In this document: positions 22,083 through 25,836 of the stretch, piece after piece | Layout of the letters: each line of letters opens with the position of its first letter | How positions within the stretch are numbered: position 1 is the stretch's first letter | DNA from: CAYXFZ01 sp964464385 | GTDB lineage: Bacteria > Planctomycetota > UBA1135 | Reading direction: 5' to 3' | Length of the DNA: 25,836 nucleotides | Assembly (NCBI GenBank): GCA_964464385.1 | Contig: CAYXFZ010000030.1 | Coordinates: 1 to 25,836 of the forward strand | Translations under genes and position numbers: made by a program | The notes under the pieces: generated by a model | Databases searched by the model: none | The model's input: the letters and a program-made list of their open reading frames with translations, nothing else | What the model was told of the DNA's origin: nothing

Positions 22083-22969
22083 TAGGCCTGGGGAGAGGGA
22101 TGCGGGGAGCTCGCAAGAGCTCGACCTCGACGGGCCAAAAGCACGTAAAGAAGGAAGGCGAGGGGCAACAAGGCCATGCCCACCATTTGGGACGTGGAGA
22201 GGAAGAGTTCAGCCTCTACCGTGCCCACTTCTTCCGGCGAGAGGCCCTGTAGAAAAATGCCGCCCCGAGCAGCATCATCACCACGGAAGAATTCGATGAC
22301 GAAACGGAGAATGGCATAGCCCGCCAGGAGCAAGGTGCACACTTGACCGTGAAAGCGTTTGTGTCGCAGGAGCCAGAGGCCGAGGCCAAAGAGGGCCAGG
22401 GCCTTGAGACTCATGTAAATCTGGGTCGGGTGGATCCGTTCACCCAGAAAGGCCACGGGAAATAAAGACCCCTCGGGAAGAGGGTTGGGAACCACCAGGC
22501 CCCAAGGGAGATCGGTGGGTTTACCAAAATCGTCCCCGACCATCAGGCAACCAATGCGGCCAATGGCCTGGCCCAAAAAGCCGGCCGTGAGACCCCAATC
22601 TGCAGCTGCCCAGAGGTTCATGCCCAAGGAGCGCGCCTTCCAGGTTCCGAGAACCAAGGCTAGAATGAGCCCTCCATACATCACCAGCCCGCCTTCCCAA
22701 ATGGCGAAGATTTTCCAGGGTTGGTGAGCAAACCACTCCCAATTCACCAGGACGTAGGCCAGTCGGCCACCCGCAACAATTCCAATCAAGGTCCACCACG
22801 CGACATCCGCAACCCGCTCTGGATCCTGATCCGGGTTTTCTCCCCAGCGAGCGGCCAAGCGGGTCGCTACCCAGACTCCGACCAGAAAACCGCCGGCCAC
22901 GAAGAGGCCGAAGGAGGACAAGACCCTCTCCGCGCCAAACAGATCAAATCGCAGGATTACGGGCCACAT
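22082..22969 (-). CDS. lgt: Phosphatidylglycerol-prolipoprotein diacylglyceryl transferase
   Basis: Integral inner-membrane enzyme that attaches diacylglycerol to the lipobox Cys of prolipoproteins. The 295-residue protein has several membrane segments and the Lgt signatures GGRLAYVLVNW, GGLVMYGGLILALVLG, GQAIGRIGCLMVGDDFG (about 145-165) and HPTQIYMSL. The ATG at 22969 is chosen because MWPVILRFDLFG fits the family start; an upstream ATG at 23047 would run into the divergent Pus10-like gene. On the minus strand TTAGGAT and AGGA precede the ATG and could be a promoter or ribosome-binding element. At least one likely substrate, the lipoprotein at 6219-6743, is in the window. Confidence 0.94.
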   Translation of the reverse strand: MWPVILRFDLFGAERVLSSFGLFVAGGFLVGVWVATRLAARWGENPDQDPERVADVAWWTLIGIVAGGRLAYVLVNWEWFAHQPWKIFAIWEGGLVMYGGLILALVLGTWKARSLGMNLWAAADWGLTAGFLGQAIGRIGCLMVGDDFGKPTDLPWGLVVPNPLPEGSLFPVAFLGERIHPTQIYMSLKALALFGLGLWLLRHKRFHGQVCTLLLAGYAILRFVIEFFRGDDAARGGIFLQGLSPEEVGTVEAELFLSTSQMVGMALLPLAFLLYVLLARRGRALASSPHPSPQA

Positions 22970-23003
22970 TCCTGGCCATCCTAACTTCCTCCTTCCATTC
23001 CCA

Positions 23004-23849
23004 ATGTCCGAACCTACCGAAAACCAGCCGCCACCTCTCGACTCCAAGAAGTCCGGAGCGACTCCGGGTGCTGTGAAGGTCTTGTTCGAGGGCCGCTACC
23101 GCAAGTTGGTCCGAGATCTTCCGCAGACGGTGTTCTACTGCCCGAAATGCAAAGGTCGGGGATGTGATTCTTGCCAAGGCTATGGCAAATTGACCCGAGA
23201 TTCCGTGCAGGAGTTGATTGCTCGTGTGGCTATGCCTCGGCTCAAGGCCCGTCGCAACAAGTTTCATGGCGCTGGCCGTGAGGACCTGGATGTTCGCATG
23301 TTGGGGACCGGTCGCCTCTTCGTATTTGAGGCCATCAAATGCAAGCGGCCGATGATTGACCTGGAGGAATTGGCTACCGAGGTCAATCGTCGCTACGAGG
23401 GGAGGATCGAAATCCAGGAATTGAAATTGTGTGGGCGCCGCCGAGTCGTTGAGATCAAGGAAACTCGATGCCCCAAGGATTACCGTGCTCTCATTCGCTT
23501 GAATTCCGAAATCGGAGAATCGGCTTGGCCCTCGGGCATGGCAAACCGTCTGCAAGAATTGAAGGATCGCGGTCGCATTCCCATTTTGCAAACCACCCCA
23601 AGCCGGGTGGCACATCGGCGGGCCGATCTAGAACGGGAGCGGTGGATCGAGATTGTGGACTTTGCGCCAGCGGGAGAGGATTGGATTGTGACCATTCGCT
23701 CCGCGCACGGCACCTATATCAAGGAGGTGATCTCCGGAGAAAATGGGCGGACCCAACCATCCTTGGCAGGCCTTTTGGAGGTCTTTTGCTCTTGCGTGGA
23801 ACTGGACGTCATGGCGATCCTGCCACCGGAACTCGAAAAGAGTTGTTGA
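23004..23849 (+). CDS. Pus10-like tRNA pseudouridine synthase (archaeal/eukaryal type)
   Basis: A 281-residue protein matching the catalytic part of Pus10, which makes pseudouridine at T-loop positions 54 and 55 of tRNA in archaea and some eukaryotes. Visible motifs: EGRYRKLVRDLPQT (29-42), a zinc-type CPKCKGRGCDSCQGYGK (Cys46, 49, 54, 57), SVQELI, then FHGAGREDLDVRMLGTGR (88-104) with probable catalytic Asp94, and near the end GTYIKEVISGENGRTQPS, the Pus10 C-terminal signature. The N-terminal accessory (THUMP-like) domain of archaeal Pus10, about 120 residues, is absent. The gene is divergent from lgt with 34 bases between. Bacteria normally use TruB for position 55, so this is an unexpected family here, perhaps an ancient transfer from archaea (inference). 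Confidence 0.87.
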   Translation: MSEPTENQPPPLDSKKSGATPGAVKVLFEGRYRKLVRDLPQTVFYCPKCKGRGCDSCQGYGKLTRDSVQELIARVAMPRLKARRNKFHGAGREDLDVRMLGTGRLFVFEAIKCKRPMIDLEELATEVNRRYEGRIEIQELKLCGRRRVVEIKETRCPKDYRALIRLNSEIGESAWPSGMANRLQELKDRGRIPILQTTPSRVAHRRADLERERWIEIVDFAPAGEDWIVTIRSAHGTYIKEVISGENGRTQPSLAGLLEVFCSCVELDVMAILPPELEKSC

Positions 23850-23919
23850 TAGGAAACAATTCGCGCTTGGGCGGACCTGCTTCCGTATCGGCGGATCAAG
23901 ATGGATCGCAACTGAAACT

Positions 23920-24405
23920 CTAGAAGCCCATGCCGAAGACTACTCCTTCGCAAACGACGGTGGCGTCGGAGCGGAGGATTTGGCCATACCAGCGAAAGGC
24001 GTGGCGGGTGGGATAACCTTGGAGAATCCGGCCGGCAATCCATAAGTCTTCGGGCGGGGACACCATGCCCCGGAAACGGACCTTGTCCAAGCCCGTAAAC
24101 CCGATGAAGGATCCTTCGGGGAAATCAAAAGAGAGATGGGAATGCAATGAACCTGCTTGGGCCAGCATTTCCACCATCATGGCGCCGGGAAAGAGGGGCC
24201 GTCCCGGGAGGTGTCCCCGACTCCACCACTCGTTTTCTTCCACTCGTCGATGGGCAACCACAAGATTGGCCTCTTTGTCATAGTGAAGAATGCTGGTGAG
24301 TTGCAGAAACTCGTGGCGTTGCGGATTGAAACGCCCCACATCCTCCGCAGTCATGAAGACTCGATCGGTCGGGTAATCCGACGGGGAAAGGATGGGGATG
24401 GCCAA
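23920..24405 (-). CDS. 3-hydroxyacyl-ACP dehydratase, FabZ/FabA-like
   Basis: A 161-residue hot-dog-fold protein. The motif RGHLPGRPLFPGAMMVEMLAQ (63-83) carries the catalytic His65 and the acidic Glu79 that in this family dehydrate 3-hydroxyacyl-ACP in fatty acid synthesis. The preceding FNPQRHEFLQLTSIL is typical of the planctomycete-type FabZ paralogues. Usual FabZ has GHFPGHPIMPG; here GHLPGRPLFPG. It sits away from other fab genes, so it may serve a specialised lipid. It converges with the Pus10-like gene (70 bases apart, no hairpin seen) and has its own candidate -10 element at 24436-24441. Confidence 0.82.
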   Translation of the reverse strand: MAIPILSPSDYPTDRVFMTAEDVGRFNPQRHEFLQLTSILHYDKEANLVVAHRRVEENEWWSRGHLPGRPLFPGAMMVEMLAQAGSLHSHLSFDFPEGSFIGFTGLDKVRFRGMVSPPEDLWIAGRILQGYPTRHAFRWYGQILRSDATVVCEGVVFGMGF

Positions 24406-24435
24406 GAGTGGGGGGAGGGGCCGATTTTGGGTCTG

Positions 24436-24441
24436 ATTCTA
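24436..24441 (-). promoter_or_regulatory. Candidate -10 element (TAGAAT) for the FabZ-like gene
   Basis: On the minus strand TGCTAGAAT is an extended -10 ending 30 bases before the ATG at 24405, within the 96-base gap to the upstream gene. Transcription would begin near 24429. A weak GCTTGG lies about 17 bases upstream as a possible -35. Confidence 0.45.
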
Positions 24442-24501
24442 GCAATCTCTTGCTGGCCCAAGCCGGTGCAGGGTCCAGGGTGGCCCGTGTCGAAACATGG
24501 C

Positions 24502-25518
24502 TTAGGGATGAATCTCGAGCCGAGGCCGGGCCACACCGTCCAATGTCACGGTGGCACGTACGACACGGCCGATGCGGCCACCGGCAAGGGCGGAAAAGGT
24601 GTATTGGCCTGGGGGGAGGGCGGGGAAAAGGGCGATCCCTTGGGGATTGGTAGCCACCGCTTCGCTGTGGCTCTGCCCTGCAGACCGACTTTGCAGTTCG
24701 GCCAATACCCGAATCTGTGGAACACCCACTTCGGTGCCCAAGGTGACGACCGTGGCCACCGCCCTGCCCGTGGGACGAATGAGAAGGTCCACCCGAACTT
24801 CCACCTCGGTAAGTTCAATGGCCACCGAATCCCCCAATGGTGAGCGGGGAGGGCCCGGGTGGAGGCGCCAAGATCCAGGGCGAGCGCCATCAATCAGAAA
24901 ATTCCCTTGGGTATCGCATGGACCGGTCAAGGGGATGGCAGCAATCGTGGGATCCGCGACGACGGGCATGGCTGTGACAAGAACCCCAGGGATGGGTTGT
25001 CCCAAGGCATTGCGAACCTGCCCGCGGATTGCCGTCGCCGCACGCAGGGAGAGGAGAATATGGGGGGAGGAGCCCGGCTCAAAGGTGAACAGAACGGCGA
25101 GGGGCTGAAATCCCGGCAGTTCGACTGCGACCCGCCAATTACCGGGCGCAATCTTGGCCAAGGAAAAGTTTCCATGGGGGTCGGTGGTTGTCGTGCGGAT
25201 TTGCGCGGGGGCATTCTGAAGGGAGAAATGAATGGGGATGGCAGCCGGAACCGAGGCCCAGGCAGGCCAAGACAACCGCCCGCGGACCACCAAAGAGGCA
25301 CGCACCGACTCGGTTTCTCCAGGATGTTGGATTCGCGGGGTGGTTTCGTTTTGCGTCCTGGGTTGGGAAACTTCACGGGGTAGGAGTGGATCTTGCGGAT
25401 CCAACTGGGGTGTAGCTGGAGGAGATCCGAGGGCCAAAACCAGGAGAAGGAGCCCGCCCACTGTTCCGGAGAGAACCAGGAGGGGTCGCAGAGCCTGCTT
25501 GGAATTGGTGGATGCCAT
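24502..25518 (-). CDS. Membrane-anchored carboxypeptidase-regulatory-like domain protein
   Basis: A 338-residue protein. A single membrane segment (about residues 11-31, LRPLLVLSGTVGGLLLLVLA) is followed by a Pro-rich linker and several beta-sandwich repeats of the carboxypeptidase-regulatory-like type: GNFSLAKIAPGNWRVAVELPGF, IRGQVRNALGQPIPGVLVTA with GNFLIDGARPGSW, and a third GIALFPALPPGQYTF. Such domains are adhesion or scaffolding modules in exported proteins. There is no catalytic motif. The start is supported by AGGAG five bases before the ATG. It is divergent from the secreted phosphodiesterase-like gene (25-base spacer), suggesting shared surface function only by position. Confidence 0.8.
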   Translation of the reverse strand: MASTNSKQALRPLLVLSGTVGGLLLLVLALGSPPATPQLDPQDPLLPREVSQPRTQNETTPRIQHPGETESVRASLVVRGRLSWPAWASVPAAIPIHFSLQNAPAQIRTTTTDPHGNFSLAKIAPGNWRVAVELPGFQPLAVLFTFEPGSSPHILLSLRAATAIRGQVRNALGQPIPGVLVTAMPVVADPTIAAIPLTGPCDTQGNFLIDGARPGSWRLHPGPPRSPLGDSVAIELTEVEVRVDLLIRPTGRAVATVVTLGTEVGVPQIRVLAELQSRSAGQSHSEAVATNPQGIALFPALPPGQYTFSALAGGRIGRVVRATVTLDGVARPRLEIHP

Positions 25519-25533
25519 GTTGACTCCTACACT
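25505..25533 (+). promoter_or_regulatory. Candidate promoter for the secreted phosphodiesterase gene
   Basis: TTGGTG at 25505-25510 and TACACT at 25528-25533 are exactly 17 bases apart. Transcription would begin near 25540, about 4 bases before the ATG at 25544, another nearly leaderless arrangement. It overlaps the start of the divergent gene. Confidence 0.4.
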
Positions 25534-25543
25534 TTACGGCCCG

Positions 25544-25836
25544 ATGAGCAACCTCCGCACTCTCATCCTTTCCCTGACGTTGGCCGGAATCGGCCTCGCT
25601 CAGGATGATTCTGGCCGCGTCATTGTTTTGGGCATGGATGGCATGGATGCTGCTAGGGCATTGGACATGATGGACACCGGGGATCTTCCCAACTTTTCCC
25701 GCTTGCGGGAGATGGGCTCCTTCGCGCCCTTGAATCCGGCCAATCCGGCGCAATCGCCTGTGTCTTGGGCGACCTTGAATACAGGGCGCAACCCCGGCAA
25801 ACACGGAATTTTTGATTTCGTGCGTGTACGCCGCCC
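25544..25836 (+). CDS. Secreted type I phosphodiesterase / alkaline phosphatase superfamily protein (partial, runs off the window)
   Basis: The frame opens with an ATG at 25544 and stays open to the window end, giving 97 residues. Residues 1-20 (MSNLRTLILSLTLAGIGLAQ) are a signal peptide. VIVLGMDGMD supplies the first metal-binding Asp of the superfamily, and SPVSWATLNTGRNPGKHGIF is the nucleophile region typical of type I phosphodiesterase/nucleotide pyrophosphatase enzymes. The substrate (nucleotide, phosphodiester or lipid head group) cannot be told from the N-terminus. The C-terminal half is outside the window. Confidence 0.82.
   Translation, partial: MSNLRTLILSLTLAGIGLAQDDSGRVIVLGMDGMDAARALDMMDTGDLPNFSRLREMGSFAPLNPANPAQSPVSWATLNTGRNPGKHGIFDFVRVRR

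Noticed and set aside
24406..24501. A small gene or riboswitch in the gap between the FabZ-like gene and the carboxypeptidase-regulatory-like gene
   Set aside because: No plausible small protein or conserved RNA motif is visible; the only signal is the TAGAAT element listed.

Overview
The window reads as an ordinary chromosomal, gene-dense stretch from a Gram-negative-type bacterium, most likely a member of the Planctomycetota or a close relative (inference). Supporting signs are a Lys/Arg/Ala-rich histone H1-like tail beside an HU gene, a DUF1844 protein, a planctomycete-style FabZ-like dehydratase, HEAT-repeat and carboxypeptidase-regulatory-like exported proteins, few clear Shine-Dalgarno sites, and KDO, lipoprotein and murein-recycling genes that imply an outer membrane and peptidoglycan. 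I saw no insertion sequences, phage genes, CRISPR arrays or integration sites.

Layout. 1-550: end of an H1-like basic protein, then HU, closed by a strong bidirectional hairpin shared with metG. 550-3536: metG (minus) divergent from glutaryl-CoA dehydrogenase (plus). 3533-6743: a tight minus-strand operon, lipoprotein - kdsB - pyrG - DUF1844, with junctions of 1 nt or 4-nt overlap; PyrG makes the CTP that KdsB consumes. 6816-10126: plus-strand cluster of an ICMT/PEMT-type membrane methyltransferase, a WaaP/RIO-like small kinase, a membrane-anchored double-LysM protein and anmK, mostly envelope-themed. 10254-12230: exported TPR/HEAT protein with an embedded receiver-like domain. 12260-12478: convergent tRNA-Thr(CGT) and tRNA-Pro(TGG) around a terminator. 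12521-15537: elbB, an alpha/beta hydrolase, and an enzyme I-like PTS protein that has lost several catalytic residues. 15569-21139: thrB (minus), fusA and a highly diverged Tex-like protein (plus). 21132-22969: lgt and an enlarged RNase HII-like protein (minus). 23004-23849: a bacterial homologue of Pus10, the tRNA pseudouridine synthase of archaea and eukaryotes. 23920-25518: FabZ-like dehydratase and a carboxypeptidase-regulatory-like membrane protein (minus). 25544-end: start of a secreted phosphodiesterase/alkaline-phosphatase superfamily protein.

Most interesting points: the Pus10-like gene with an archaeal-type zinc motif but no N-terminal accessory domain; the enzyme I homologue that keeps its phospho-His but lacks the catalytic Cys and a metal-binding Asp; an exported HEAT protein carrying a receiver fold without its phospho-acceptor Asp; a diverged Tex with an Arg/Gly-rich tail; and a recurrent TAGAAT -10-like element, twice placed so that transcription would begin at the start codon itself (leaderless mRNAs).
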